DNA of 64,000 nt from DAITAZ01 sp036824045 (lineage in GTDB: Bacteria > Pseudomonadota > Gammaproteobacteria > Burkholderiales > Rhodocyclaceae). Position 1 is the stretch's first letter; each line of letters opens with the position of its first letter. The DNA lies in contig DAITAZ010000003.1 in NCBI GenBank assembly GCA_036824045.1, positions 100,159 to 164,158 on the forward strand. The letters run 5' to 3'. Below the pieces are notes generated by a model that saw only the letters and a program-made list of their open reading frames with translations, was not told the origin of the DNA and did not search any database. Both the position numbers and the translations under genes were made by a program. Below, piece by piece: positions 46,624 to 55,394 of the stretch.

Positions 46624-47991
46624 ATGGCACCTGTTGGTCCCGACCGCATGACCCGCGACGAATGGCGCGCGGGCACTTCTCTCGCGTCGATCTTTGCCCT
46701 GCGCATGCTGGGCCTGTTCCTGCTGCTGCCGGTGTTCGCCCTGCACGCCCGTACATTGCCGGGCGGTGACAACCTGACCCTGGTGGGTCTTGCGCTGGGC
46801 GCCTATGGCCTGACCCAGGCAGTGTTGCAGATTCCGTTCGGCGTGGCCTCCGACCGGGTGGGGCGCAAAAAGGTGATCGTGGCGGGGTTGCTCCTCTTCA
46901 TCGCCGGCAGCCTGGTAGGCGCCGTGGCCGAAGATGTGGTCACCCTGGTCGTGGCCCGTTGCCTGCAGGGGGCCGGGGCAATCTCCGCGGCGGTCACCGC
47001 GCTGGCTGCCGACCTGACGCGGGAACAGCACCGCACCAAGGTGATGGCCATGATCGGCTCCACCATCGGGCTGGTGTTTGCCGGTTCTCTGGTGCTGGCG
47101 CCGTTGCTTTACAACGGCATCGGCATGGATGGCATGTTCGCCCTGATCGCCGCGCTGGGGCTGGCTGCCCTGCTGGTGGTGTGGCGGCTGGTGCCGGCGC
47201 CGCCCCTGTTGCTGACGGCCGTGCGCCGTGCCAGCTTGGGCGAGGTGGCGCGGGACGGGCAACTGCTACGGCTCAATTTCGGTGTGTTTGCCTTGCATCT
47301 GATCCAGATGGCGATGTGGGTGGCGGTGCCTGCCGCGTTGCTGAATGCGGGGGGGCTGCCGCTGGCAAGCCACTGGCAGGTGTATCTGCCAGTGGTGCTG
47401 GTGAGCTTTGCGCTGATGGTGCCGGCAATCATCCAGGCGGAGCGCAAGGGGCGGATGAAGCAGGTGTTTCTCTCCGCCATCGGCCTGTTGCTGGCGGCCC
47501 AGTTGGGCTTCATGCTCGGGTACGAGAGCATGGCAGTGGTGATTGCCATGCTGCTGGTGTTTTTCGTGGCCTTCAACATCATGGAGGCCAGCCAGCCCAG
47601 CCTGGTTTCCCGGCTGGCACCTCCGGAGGCCAAGGGCGCTGCGCTTGGGATCTACAATACGGTTCAATCGCTGGGGGCTTTTCTCGGCGGTACGCTGGGC
47701 GGCGTGTTCGGACAGCATTTTGGCGCCGTGGGCGTATTCGGCCTGTGCGCGGCGGTAGCGCTGATCTGGCTGTTGGTGGCGCTGGGGATGAAGGCGCCGC
47801 CGGTGCTGGCTTCCCGCGAGGTGCCGATTGACGCAGGGGTGGATCTCGAAGGGCTGCGCCAGAAACTGACCTCTCTGCCGGGAGTGCGCGAGGCCATCGT
47901 GGTCCCGGAGCGGCGTGTGGCGTATATCAAACTTTACAAGGAGCGCTGTGACGAGCAGCGTCTGCAGGAAATACTGGAGGGAAGAGCGTAA
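46624..47991 (+). CDS. MFS transporter, YajR-like with C-terminal ferredoxin-like domain
   Basis: A 455-residue proton-coupled drug/H+ antiporter-type MFS protein with 12 transmembrane helices. MFS motif A appears as GVASDRVGRKKV after helix 2, and SRLAPPEAKGAALGIYNTVQ is the typical late-helix segment. Residues from about 395 form a soluble domain (VDLEGLRQKLTSLPGVREAIV, VAYIKLY) like the YAM domain of E. coli YajR, which has the same overall length. The substrate is unknown. The ssb ATG follows the stop codon directly, so the two are co-transcribed. Start M1 or M9 (46648) cannot be separated. Confidence 0.9.
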   Translation: MAPVGPDRMTRDEWRAGTSLASIFALRMLGLFLLLPVFALHARTLPGGDNLTLVGLALGAYGLTQAVLQIPFGVASDRVGRKKVIVAGLLLFIAGSLVGAVAEDVVTLVVARCLQGAGAISAAVTALAADLTREQHRTKVMAMIGSTIGLVFAGSLVLAPLLYNGIGMDGMFALIAALGLAALLVVWRLVPAPPLLLTAVRRASLGEVARDGQLLRLNFGVFALHLIQMAMWVAVPAALLNAGGLPLASHWQVYLPVVLVSFALMVPAIIQAERKGRMKQVFLSAIGLLLAAQLGFMLGYESMAVVIAMLLVFFVAFNIMEASQPSLVSRLAPPEAKGAALGIYNTVQSLGAFLGGTLGGVFGQHFGAVGVFGLCAAVALIWLLVALGMKAPPVLASREVPIDAGVDLEGLRQKLTSLPGVREAIVVPERRVAYIKLYKERCDEQRLQEILEGRA

Positions 47992-48477
47992 ATGGCATCC
48001 GTGAATAAGGTCATCCTCGTCGGCAATCTGGGCGCCGATCCGGAATCCCGCTACATGCCCAGCGGCGATGCCATCACCAATATCCGTCTGGCCACCACCG
48101 ACCGCTGGCGCGACAAGGGCTCGGGCGAGATGAAAGAGCAAACCGAATGGCACCGGGTGGCGTTCTTCGGCAAGTTGGCGGAAATCGCCGCGCAGTACCT
48201 GCGCAAAGGGTCGCAGGTGTATCTGGAGGGGCGGCTGCGTACCCGCAAATGGCAGGATCAGAGCGGCCAGGAGCGCTACACCACCGAGATCGTCGCCGAC
48301 CAGATGCAGATGCTGGGTTCCCGGCAGGGCATGGGCGAGGCGCCTGCCGGGCGCTCCGAGCGCGGGGGCGGCGGCGACTTTGCACCGCCCGCGGGTGGGG
48401 GTGGCGCGCCCCGCCGTGCGCCAGCACCCAGCCAGTCTTCCGGCTTCGGGGATATGGACGACGATATCCCCTTCTGA
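47992..48477 (+). CDS. ssb: Single-stranded DNA-binding protein
   Basis: Homotetrameric SSB of replication, repair and recombination. The 161-residue protein has an OB fold (residues 1-108; SVNKVILVGNLGADPESRY, WHRVAFFGKLAEIAAQYLRKGSQVYLEG), a Gly/Ala/Pro-rich disordered linker, and the acidic partner-binding tip DMDDDIPF. It starts immediately after the MFS stop, with GAGGGAAG inside the end of that gene as ribosome site. Proximity to uvrA recalls the uvrA-ssb arrangement of enterobacteria, here with a transporter between. A strong terminator follows. Confidence 0.98.
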   Translation: MASVNKVILVGNLGADPESRYMPSGDAITNIRLATTDRWRDKGSGEMKEQTEWHRVAFFGKLAEIAAQYLRKGSQVYLEGRLRTRKWQDQSGQERYTTEIVADQMQMLGSRQGMGEAPAGRSERGGGGDFAPPAGGGGAPRRAPAPSQSSGFGDMDDDIPF

Positions 48478-48512
48478 GGCCTGTCGCCGGGAGACCGGCG
48501 ATGCCAACGAAC

Positions 48513-48552
48513 AACGGCGCCCGCTGCGAAGCGTGCGCCGTTTTATTTTTTT
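48513..48552 (+). terminator. Intrinsic terminator after ssb
   Basis: AACGGCGC (48513-48520) pairs with GCGCCGTT (48535-48542), with additional internal CGCTGCG pairing, followed by TTATTTTTTT. Confidence 0.9.
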
Positions 48553-48564
48553 GGGAGCTGTCGT

Positions 48565-49437
48565 TCAGTGCAGGGTGCGCCTGGAGGTGCTGTCCTCAAA
48601 CAGTGCTTCGACTTCTTGCGGCGTGAAACGGTATTCAAAGTTGCAGATATCGTCCTGCAGGGTCAGTTCGCCGTGCTCGTAAGCCAAAGAGAGGGCTTGG
48701 TCGCGGCCGATGGAGCGCACGATCCGGCGAACCTTTTCCCAATCCTGCGGGCAGTGGTAGCTGACTGGCCGGGGATCATAGAGGCGCAAATCCTCCTCGT
48801 GGAATAGGCGGGTCAGCAGTTCCGCCGGGGGCAGGCGCAACAGTTCCTCCTGCTTGACGGTGGCTGCGAGCTGGAGGACGCGATTCCAGCCATCCGCGTC
48901 CCGGGCATCGGCACCCGGCATGCGCTGCAGGAAGAGGCCCGCGGCGTTGTGCTCGTCCGCGGCTAGCCACAGGCCCGCCGGTTGCTGCTCGGACTGGACG
49001 AGGAAGCTTTGGAATACCTCGGCAACACTTGCCCCCGCCAAGGGAACCAGACTCTGATAAGGCTGAGGCGAGTGCTCGGTCTGCAGGGTCAGCACCAGCT
49101 TGCCATCCCCCAGCATGGCGGGAAGGTCTGCGCCTGCTGGCAGGGGAGCATCCACCTTGGCCATGCCGCGCAGGCGCAACTGGCTGTCCAGCTCCATCAC
49201 CAGCAGGGGAATGGGACCGTCGCCCTGGATCTGGAAGGTGAGGCGGCCGGGTTGCTTGAGGTTGGCGCCGATCAGGGTGGAAACGGCTGCGACTTCGCCG
49301 AGCAGGGTGCGGGCGGCAGCCGGGTAATGGCGCCCGTGCTGGAGCCGCGCCCAGCTTTGCTCCAGTCGTACCACCGCGCCCCTGATATCCAGTGCTTCCA
49401 GCAGAAAGCGGCTGACGCTGTCCTTCACGCTGCTCAT
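48565..49437 (-). CDS. hslO: Hsp33-family chaperone with degenerate redox centre
   Basis: A 290-residue protein with the Hsp33 fold. The N-terminal domain has DIRGAVVRLEQSWARLQHGRHYP and the LLGEVAAVSTLIGANLKQPGRLTFQIQGDGP core. The central substrate-binding region includes AADEHNAAGLFLQRMPG. Canonical Hsp33 ends with a zinc-bound redox switch of four Cys (CxC and CxxC). Here only Cys229 (SYHCPQ) and Cys265 (DDICNFEY) remain; the first Cys of each pair is Tyr227 and Asp262. It may have lost zinc binding and redox control, or use a reduced switch. ATG 49437 overlaps the upstream reductase stop (ATGA). Confidence 0.88.
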   Translation of the reverse strand: MSSVKDSVSRFLLEALDIRGAVVRLEQSWARLQHGRHYPAAARTLLGEVAAVSTLIGANLKQPGRLTFQIQGDGPIPLLVMELDSQLRLRGMAKVDAPLPAGADLPAMLGDGKLVLTLQTEHSPQPYQSLVPLAGASVAEVFQSFLVQSEQQPAGLWLAADEHNAAGLFLQRMPGADARDADGWNRVLQLAATVKQEELLRLPPAELLTRLFHEEDLRLYDPRPVSYHCPQDWEKVRRIVRSIGRDQALSLAYEHGELTLQDDICNFEYRFTPQEVEALFEDSTSRRTLH

Positions 49438-49805
49438 GCCTTGGGCTCCTCGGTCAGGTAGGGCCTGAGCACGCTGACGAATACCGCCGGATCGAAACCC
49501 AGGACGATCTGCTCTCCCACCACCAGTACGGGCCGCCGGATCAGGCTTGGATGCCGGACCATGAGCTGGATCGCCTTGCTGGGGGAAAGGTCGGTTTGCT
49601 CTTCCGGCGGCAGGGAGCGCCAAGTGGTGCCGCGAGTATTGATGAGCGAGCGCCAGCCGACGGTGCGGGCCCAAAGCTTGAGATGTTCCTGGCTGACGCC
49701 CGCCTTCTTGTAGTCGTGAAAGGTGTATTCGAGCCCATGTTCATCCAGCCACTGGAAGGCTTTCTTCATGGTGTCGCAGTTCTTGATGCCGTACAACGTG
49801 ATCAT
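49434..49805 (-). CDS. ArsC/Spx-family reductase (YffB-like)
   Basis: A 123-residue thioredoxin-fold protein of the ArsC family, YffB group. It begins MITLYGIKNCDTMKKAFQWL with the single redox Cys10, and TTWRSLPPEEQ and the cis-Pro region RRPVLV follow. The arsenate-reductase arginine set is not obvious. YffB homologues are thought to be glutathione-dependent thiol reductases. It is translationally coupled (ATGA) to the Hsp33 gene, which suggests a shared response to thiol stress. The 217 bases to the divergent chemoreceptor gene hold no recognisable gene. Confidence 0.88.
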   Translation of the reverse strand: MITLYGIKNCDTMKKAFQWLDEHGLEYTFHDYKKAGVSQEHLKLWARTVGWRSLINTRGTTWRSLPPEEQTDLSPSKAIQLMVRHPSLIRRPVLVVGEQIVLGFDPAVFVSVLRPYLTEEPKA

Positions 49806-50022
49806 GGCAGACAGGGATCGGAGCGAAATGCAGGCATTTTAGACTGTGTCTTGGCTTTTTGCGGCCTGTAGCCCACAGGGGAGGGGCGTCAGCACGCCGC
49901 GATGCTATTGGTTTGGCGTGGATAAAGTAATTGCGCGGGGCTGCCGTAATTGCCACCCATGGACCATTGAGGTCCCCCGAATCCGAGCGCCCGGACGCGC
50001 CGCAGAGCAGGAGACAGTCGAG

Positions 50023-51723
50023 ATGACCAGCAAAAAAGGTTCAGGGATGCCCTTGGGCGCAGTGGTGGGCGCATTGGCCGCACCAGGCCTGTTATCGGGC
50101 CTGGTGGGTTACCTGAGCGGGCCCGCGCCGTGGGCACCCTGGGTGCAGGCAGTCGCGGCGGGGGCCGGAGCGGGCATCGCTGGTTGGGTGCTGTGGAGGG
50201 GTCAGGTGAGCGCGCCGGTTCAGGCGCTGTTCCGAACCATGGAGCAAACGCGTCTGGACGGCGATCTCTCCCGTCGGGCACCGGAACTTCAAAACTCGCC
50301 CCTGGCTCCCCTGGCCGGCGCTTTCAACGGTTTGGTGGAGAGCGTGCAAGGCATCATCGGAAAGGTGATCTTCAATTCGCAGGAGGTGGCGGCGGCATCC
50401 AACCACCTGATGGGGCACGCCCGGGAAGTCGGCGCCGGATCGGACGAGCAGCGGGGCGCTGCCCAAGCCACCTCGGGGGCCATGGAGGAAATGGCACAAG
50501 GGATGCGCGAAGTCGAACGCCATGCCCGGCTGACCGCCCAGAACGCCCAGGAGGCACAGGCGCTGTCCGCGCACGGGGAGGGCATCGCCATGCGCGCTTC
50601 CGAGGAGATCGGGAACATCGCCCGCTGCGTGGCCCAGTCCGCGCAAGTGGTGGAGGCACTGGGCGAACGCTCGTCCCAGATCAGTGGCATTGTCCAGGTG
50701 ATTCACGAGATTGCTGACCAGACCAACCTCTTGGCCCTCAACGCGGCCATTGAGGCCGCCCGCGCGGGGGAGCAGGGGCGGGGGTTCGCCGTGGTGGCCG
50801 ACGAGGTACGCAAGCTGGCTGAGCGTACCGCCGTGGCCACCCGGGAGATTTCCTCGCTCATCCAGGCCATCCAGGATGAGACCTCCACCGCCATCGGCAA
50901 TATCCGGCAAAGCAGCCAGCAGGCCCAGGAAGGCGCTCAACTGGCGATGGAGGCGGCCGAGTCCCTGCAGTCCATCAACAAGGGGGCGCAGGCCACCATG
51001 GAGAGCGTGGACAGCATTGCCGCGGCGATCTCCGAGCAGAGCCGGGAAGGCGAGACGATCTCCGGCCATGTGCGGCAGATTCTGGACATGGCCGCGCGCA
51101 ATTCCGGCTCGACGCAACGCACCGTGGGTGAGGCGGACCGGCTGGCCCATCTGGCGGCGAACCTGAAGGAGATCGGCAACGTCTTTCGTCTGGGCGCGGA
51201 CGGTGAGCGGGCACTGAATGTCCATTCCGCCATGCCAGCCCTCGTCCAACAGGCAGCGGCCGACATTGGCCGCGTGCTGGAACAGGCGGTGGAGCGGGGC
51301 GAAATCAGCGAGGCCGATCTCTTTGATCGCAGCTACAAGCCCATTGCCAATACCCGGCCGCAGAAATACAGCACCCGCTTCGACAGCTTTACCGACCGCC
51401 ATTTCCCCGGGTTGCAGGAGCCGATCCTCGAGCGCCACAGTCATGTGGTGTACGCGGGTGCGGTGGATGACCGTGGATACTTTCCCACCCACAACCGGCG
51501 CTTCTCACAGCCGCTGACTGGTGATTTCGACAAGGATTTCATCGGTAACCGCACCAAGCGCATTTTCGACGACCCGGTGGGCAAGCGTTGTGGCAGCCAT
51601 GATCTGCCCTTCCTGCTGCAGACCTATCGCCGGGATACGAGGGAGATCATGCACGACATCTCGGCACCGATTTATGTGAAAGGCCGGCACTGGGGCGGTT
51701 TCCGCATCGGATACCGGGCCTGA
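50023..51723 (+). CDS. Methyl-accepting chemotaxis protein with C-terminal sensor-like extension
   Basis: A 566-residue chemoreceptor. Two N-terminal transmembrane helices (about 10-30 and 37-58) have almost no periplasmic loop, so sensing is probably cytoplasmic. A coiled-coil signalling domain carries the conserved hairpin tip HEIADQTNLLALNAAIEAARAGEQGRGFAVVADEVRKLAERT (about 228-270). After residue 430 lies an extra domain of about 130 residues with RSYKPIANTRPQKYSTRF, DDRGYFPTHNRRFSQPLTGDF and the final GRHWGGFRIGY. A similar C-terminal module occurs in other betaproteobacterial receptors as I recall. No other che genes are nearby. A terminator follows directly. Confidence 0.92.
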   Translation: MTSKKGSGMPLGAVVGALAAPGLLSGLVGYLSGPAPWAPWVQAVAAGAGAGIAGWVLWRGQVSAPVQALFRTMEQTRLDGDLSRRAPELQNSPLAPLAGAFNGLVESVQGIIGKVIFNSQEVAAASNHLMGHAREVGAGSDEQRGAAQATSGAMEEMAQGMREVERHARLTAQNAQEAQALSAHGEGIAMRASEEIGNIARCVAQSAQVVEALGERSSQISGIVQVIHEIADQTNLLALNAAIEAARAGEQGRGFAVVADEVRKLAERTAVATREISSLIQAIQDETSTAIGNIRQSSQQAQEGAQLAMEAAESLQSINKGAQATMESVDSIAAAISEQSREGETISGHVRQILDMAARNSGSTQRTVGEADRLAHLAANLKEIGNVFRLGADGERALNVHSAMPALVQQAAADIGRVLEQAVERGEISEADLFDRSYKPIANTRPQKYSTRFDSFTDRHFPGLQEPILERHSHVVYAGAVDDRGYFPTHNRRFSQPLTGDFDKDFIGNRTKRIFDDPVGKRCGSHDLPFLLQTYRRDTREIMHDISAPIYVKGRHWGGFRIGYRA

Positions 51724-51768
51724 GTGCGTCGGAGGGCTGGTCAGGGGCCCACGGCTTGGGTAAGGTTG

Positions 51769-51801
51769 GCCCCGTTCTCGAGCATTCGAACGGGGCTTTT
51801 T
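51769..51801 (+). terminator. Intrinsic terminator abutting the next start codon
   Basis: GCCCCGTTC (51769-51777) pairs with GAACGGGGC (51788-51796) and is followed by TTTTT (51797-51801). It ends the chemoreceptor transcript, yet the ATG of the next gene lies two bases beyond the T-run. Confidence 0.88.
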
Positions 51802-51802
51802 C

Positions 51803-52351
51803 ATGGGCTTGGAGCCACATGGCGGCGGGGCGCCTTCCGCCTGGATACAGCGTTTTGCGCACCTCATTCCCGCTGGCGGGCGGGTTCTGGATCTGGCATG
51901 CGGACGGGGGCGGCACGCCCGTTACCTGTCGCAGCGGGGTTGCAGCGTATTGGCCGTGGACCGGGACGCAACCGCGCTCGAGGCCTTGGCCGGGACGCCG
52001 GGCGTGGACATTCTCCGGGCCGACCTGGAGAACGCCCCGTGGCCCCTGGGGGGAGAGCGCTTTGACGGTGTGGTCGTCACCAACTATCTGCACCGCCCGC
52101 TGCTGCCCCTGCTGAGCGCTTGCCTGGTTCCGGACGGGGCGTTGCTGTACGAAACCTTCATGCTGGGCAACGAGCGCTTTGGCCGGCCCAGTAATCCTGA
52201 TTTCCTGCTGCAGCCGGGCGAGCTGTGGGACGCGTTTTCCCCCGTGATGCAAGTTGTGGCCTTTGAGCAGGGGCTGGCGGGCGATCCTCCAGTGGCGGCG
52301 GTGCAGCGGCTGGCGGCGGTGGGGCCCCAAGGGCTACCCCGGTTGGCGTAG
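51803..52351 (+). CDS. Small class I SAM-dependent methyltransferase
   Basis: A 182-residue methyltransferase with VLDLACGRGRHARYLSQRG (SAM motif I), VLAVDRD (motif II acidic residue), DGVVVTNYLHRPLL (motif IV region) and LLYETFMLGNERFGRPSNPDFLL. The last stretch is shared with short TehB-like or tellurite-resistance-like methyltransferases. The substrate is unknown. The apparent start ATG 51803 sits immediately after an intrinsic terminator and has no Shine-Dalgarno. Either the real start is TTG 51809 or later, or a transcript begins near here. It is followed after 104 bases by a two-component pair. Confidence 0.83.
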   Translation: MGLEPHGGGAPSAWIQRFAHLIPAGGRVLDLACGRGRHARYLSQRGCSVLAVDRDATALEALAGTPGVDILRADLENAPWPLGGERFDGVVVTNYLHRPLLPLLSACLVPDGALLYETFMLGNERFGRPSNPDFLLQPGELWDAFSPVMQVVAFEQGLAGDPPVAAVQRLAAVGPQGLPRLA

Positions 52352-52455
52352 CCTGGATGCAAGTGGCGCAGGAGGCAGTCGTTTCGTCGCTTCGGGCTTT
52401 CGCATGGCCTGGACTTGCCTGCACAGTGGCACCAACCCCATAGCGAGCAAGTTCC

Positions 52456-53505
52456 GTGACGACTCCCATACACCCCTGTCCCGCCCCGGAGGGCCGGCAT
52501 GGCTGGCGGCCGCGGGTGGCAATCACCCTGGTGCTCAACACGGCGATTGCGGCCTTCCTGACCCTGATCGACGTAGGTGGGAGCTTTGGCCACAATCTGG
52601 TGTTTTCCCATTGCATCGGTTTCTCGATGTTCATGGCCTTGCATCTGGCGATGCGCCGGGTGGGGGATGGCGGCTGGTTACCCGGTGCGTTCCTGTTCCT
52701 CCCGGTTTTCGTGGTGGCAGGCGTCGCGCTCGCGCTGCTGCTCACTGGCGTGGAATGGACGTTGCTGGCGTCTCACGGCTGGCAGGCGATCCTGATCGGG
52801 GTGATGATCGGCGGGAGCGTGGGCTACTTCTTCTACGCCCGGGAACGGGTGTTGGTGCTTCAGGCCGCATTGCGCGAACGCGCGCTGCTCGACAGCGAGG
52901 CGGAGCGCGCGCGCGTGCTGGCCCGGCTGCGGTTGCTGCAGGCCCAGGTGGAGCCCCATTTCCTGTTCAATACCCTGGCCAATGTGACGGGCTTGATCGA
53001 GGTGGAGCCCGCCCGGGCCCGGCGGTTACTCGAGTCTCTGGTGCAGTACCTGCGGGCCAGCCTGCCCCGGGTGCGGGCCGAGGCCGGAACACTGGGGGAC
53101 GAACTCGATCTGGTGAGTGCCTACCTTGAGGTGTTGCGCTTGCGCATGGGCGAACGCTTGCACTTCGTGCTGGATGTCCCGCCCGAAACGCGCAAGCTGG
53201 CGTTTCCGCCGATGCTGCTGCAGCCGCTGGTGGAAAACGCCATCCATCATGGGTTGGAACCCAAGGTGGCGGGGGGGACAGTACGTGTGTGTGCGCAGGA
53301 GGAGGGGGGGCAATTGCGGTTGAGCGTAGAGGACGACGGAGTTGGACTCGGCCTGGGTGCAGGAGGCACCGGGCTGGGCCTTTCCAGTGTGCGCGAGCGT
53401 CTGGCGGCCTTGTATGGCACGGCGGCGAGCCTTGAAATCGTGGAAAACGCAGTGGGCGGCGTGACGGTCCGCCTGGAGTTGCCATGTCAGTCCTCCGCGC
53501 GCTGA
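52456..53505 (+). CDS. LytS/YehU-type sensor histidine kinase
   Basis: A 349-residue membrane kinase. Three or four transmembrane helices (residues 21-125) precede a short coiled coil and the His_kinase domain with the phospho-accepting His168 (QVEPHFLFNTL). A HATPase domain follows with LVENAIHHGLEPK and DDGVGLGLG. Start GTG 52456. The last 22 bases overlap the response regulator gene, so the pair is co-translated. Such AlgZ/LytS systems often control envelope or motility genes; the signal is not evident here. Confidence 0.93.
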   Translation: MTTPIHPCPAPEGRHGWRPRVAITLVLNTAIAAFLTLIDVGGSFGHNLVFSHCIGFSMFMALHLAMRRVGDGGWLPGAFLFLPVFVVAGVALALLLTGVEWTLLASHGWQAILIGVMIGGSVGYFFYARERVLVLQAALRERALLDSEAERARVLARLRLLQAQVEPHFLFNTLANVTGLIEVEPARARRLLESLVQYLRASLPRVRAEAGTLGDELDLVSAYLEVLRLRMGERLHFVLDVPPETRKLAFPPMLLQPLVENAIHHGLEPKVAGGTVRVCAQEEGGQLRLSVEDDGVGLGLGAGGTGLGLSSVRERLAALYGTAASLEIVENAVGGVTVRLELPCQSSAR

Positions 53506-54248
53506 TCGCCGAAGACGAACCCGTCCTCGCCGCCCATCTCCAGGCGCGGCTCGCAGCCCTGTGGCCGGAACTGCAGGTGGTGGCGGTGGCGTCCAACGGG
53601 CAGGAGGCGGCACGCCTGCTCGATGCGCTCCAGCCGGAGGTCGCATTCCTCGATATCCGCATGCCGGGCCTCAGCGGTCTGGAGGTGGCCCAGGGCATCA
53701 CCCACGACTGTCAGGTGGTGTTTGTGACGGCCTACGATCAGTATGCGGTGGAGGCGTTCGACCGAGCGGCGGTGGATTACCTGCTCAAACCGGTGTCGGA
53801 TGAGCGCCTGGGCCGCTCAGTGGCGCGCCTCAAACAGGTGCTGGAGGACTCGCCGGCGGGGCCGGCGCTTGACCTGCAAGCCCTGGTGGCAACCCTGGCC
53901 GGGCCAGCGGCAGCCGCCATGCCGCGGCTGGAGTGGATACGCGCTGCCCGGGGTGACACGGTGCATCTGTTGCCGGTGGCGGATGTGGCCTACTTCCAGT
54001 CCGCTGACAAGTACACCCAGGTGATGGCTGCCAGCGGCGAATACCTGATCCGCACGCCGCTGCGGGAACTGCTGGCGCAACTCGACCCGGGGCGTTTCTG
54101 GCAGATCCACCGGGGCACCATCGTCAATGCTGCCCAAGTGGCCGGTGCACGGCACGATTTGCGCGGCCGGCTGGTGGTGGCGCTGAAGGGGCGGTCGGAA
54201 GAGCTGGTGGTGTCCCGCCCCTTCGAGCATTTGTTCCGGCAGATGTAA
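53484..54248 (+). CDS. LytTR-family response regulator
   Basis: A 254-residue regulator partnering the kinase just upstream. The receiver domain (1-120) has Asp10/Asp11 acidic pocket, phospho-acceptor Asp57 (AFLDIRMPG) and the YLLKPV lysine. A C-terminal LytTR DNA-binding domain (about 150-254) has VAYFQSADKYTQVM, FWQIHRGTIVNAAQV and VSRPFEHLFRQM. A GGAG ribosome site lies within the end of the kinase gene. It resembles AlgR-type regulators. It is convergent with selU, 6 bases away. Confidence 0.94.
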   Translation: MSVLRALIAEDEPVLAAHLQARLAALWPELQVVAVASNGQEAARLLDALQPEVAFLDIRMPGLSGLEVAQGITHDCQVVFVTAYDQYAVEAFDRAAVDYLLKPVSDERLGRSVARLKQVLEDSPAGPALDLQALVATLAGPAAAAMPRLEWIRAARGDTVHLLPVADVAYFQSADKYTQVMAASGEYLIRTPLRELLAQLDPGRFWQIHRGTIVNAAQVAGARHDLRGRLVVALKGRSEELVVSRPFEHLFRQM

Positions 54249-54254
54249 CGGCGG

Positions 54255-55319
54255 TCAGTGGTCCCCCAACCCGGCGGCGATGATCTGGTCAGCCATGCCG
54301 CCGATGGACGCCGGCGACAGATCGTCGGTGGTCAGCGGCGCCGCCTCGTTGAAAGCCGGATAGTTCTTGCCTTGGGAGCGCTGGTAGAGGGGGTCGTAGT
54401 GGGTGCGCAGCAGTTCTTCCACCAGTGACGGCCAGTCGGTGCTATCAATGTATCCCTCCCAACGGGCCAGGGTTTCCCGGGACTGGAGGGCGTGCAGGAA
54501 GCCCAGTCGTTCCTTGAGCTGGGCAGGGGTGCCAAGGAAATGGCTGTAATCCCGCAGCAGGAAGTCCACGCGCGCGGCGGTGCTGGCGTGTACTTCCAGG
54601 CACGGGCTGGCGCGCATGCTCATCAGCAAGGCTTCGGGGAGCTGCAGTTTGCCGATCTTGCGGCTTTCCGCCTCCACAAACACCGGGCGGTCCGGGTCCA
54701 GCACCGACAAGGCTGTGAGCAAGTGGCTCTCGAACTGCTTTTGCCCCGGCTGGGGCTGGTCGGGCATGGCCCCCAGCACGGACCCGCGATGGGCTGCGAG
54801 GTGTTCGAGATGGAGTACCTGGGCACCACGCTCAGCCAACGCTTCGAGCAACCTGCTCTTGCCACTGCCGGTGGCACCGCACAGCACCCGGTAGCGAAAA
54901 CGCTGGGGCAGCGTGCCCAGCTCCGCCACGACCCAGCGGCGGTATGCCTTGTAGCCGCCTTCGAGCTGGTGAGCGTCCCAGCCGATCTGGCGGAAGATGG
55001 TGACGAAGGCTCCGCTGCGCTGCCCGCCCCGCCAGCAGTAGATTAGCGGGCGCCAGCTTTTTTCCTTTTGCTGGAAGTGGGCAAGCAGGTGATCGGCGAT
55101 GTTGCGCGCCACCAGTGCTCCGCCCACGCGGCGGGCCGCAAATGGTGAAACCTGTTTGTAAAGCGTGCCCACCCGGGCGCGCTGTTCGTTATCGAGCGCC
55201 GGGCAGTTGATGGCGCGGGGTAGGTGGTCTTCGGCGAACTCGGCGGGAGACCGGACGTCGATCACCTCGTCAAACTCAGCCAGTTGTGTTACGGTCGCCA
55301 CGCCTGTTTTCGAGGCCAT
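54255..55319 (-). CDS. selU: tRNA 2-selenouridine synthase
   Basis: MnmH/SelU converts 2-thiouridine at the tRNA wobble position to 2-selenouridine, using selenophosphate from SelD. The 354-residue protein has an N-terminal rhodanese domain with catalytic Cys95 (LIYCWRGGQRSG) and a C-terminal P-loop domain (GATGSGKSRLL, about 148-158). It diverges from selD with only 75 bases between. The long open frame running back to 56600 on this strand is a shadow of selD. The gene is also named mnmH or ybbB. Confidence 0.95.
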   Translation of the reverse strand: MASKTGVATVTQLAEFDEVIDVRSPAEFAEDHLPRAINCPALDNEQRARVGTLYKQVSPFAARRVGGALVARNIADHLLAHFQQKEKSWRPLIYCWRGGQRSGAFVTIFRQIGWDAHQLEGGYKAYRRWVVAELGTLPQRFRYRVLCGATGSGKSRLLEALAERGAQVLHLEHLAAHRGSVLGAMPDQPQPGQKQFESHLLTALSVLDPDRPVFVEAESRKIGKLQLPEALLMSMRASPCLEVHASTAARVDFLLRDYSHFLGTPAQLKERLGFLHALQSRETLARWEGYIDSTDWPSLVEELLRTHYDPLYQRSQGKNYPAFNEAAPLTTDDLSPASIGGMADQIIAAGLGDH

Positions 55320-55394
55320 TGTGAGTAAAAGCTGACAGCTAAACCTCGCATTCTCCATTCCCGGACTGTTCCTGACAAACCCGAAACCTGACTG

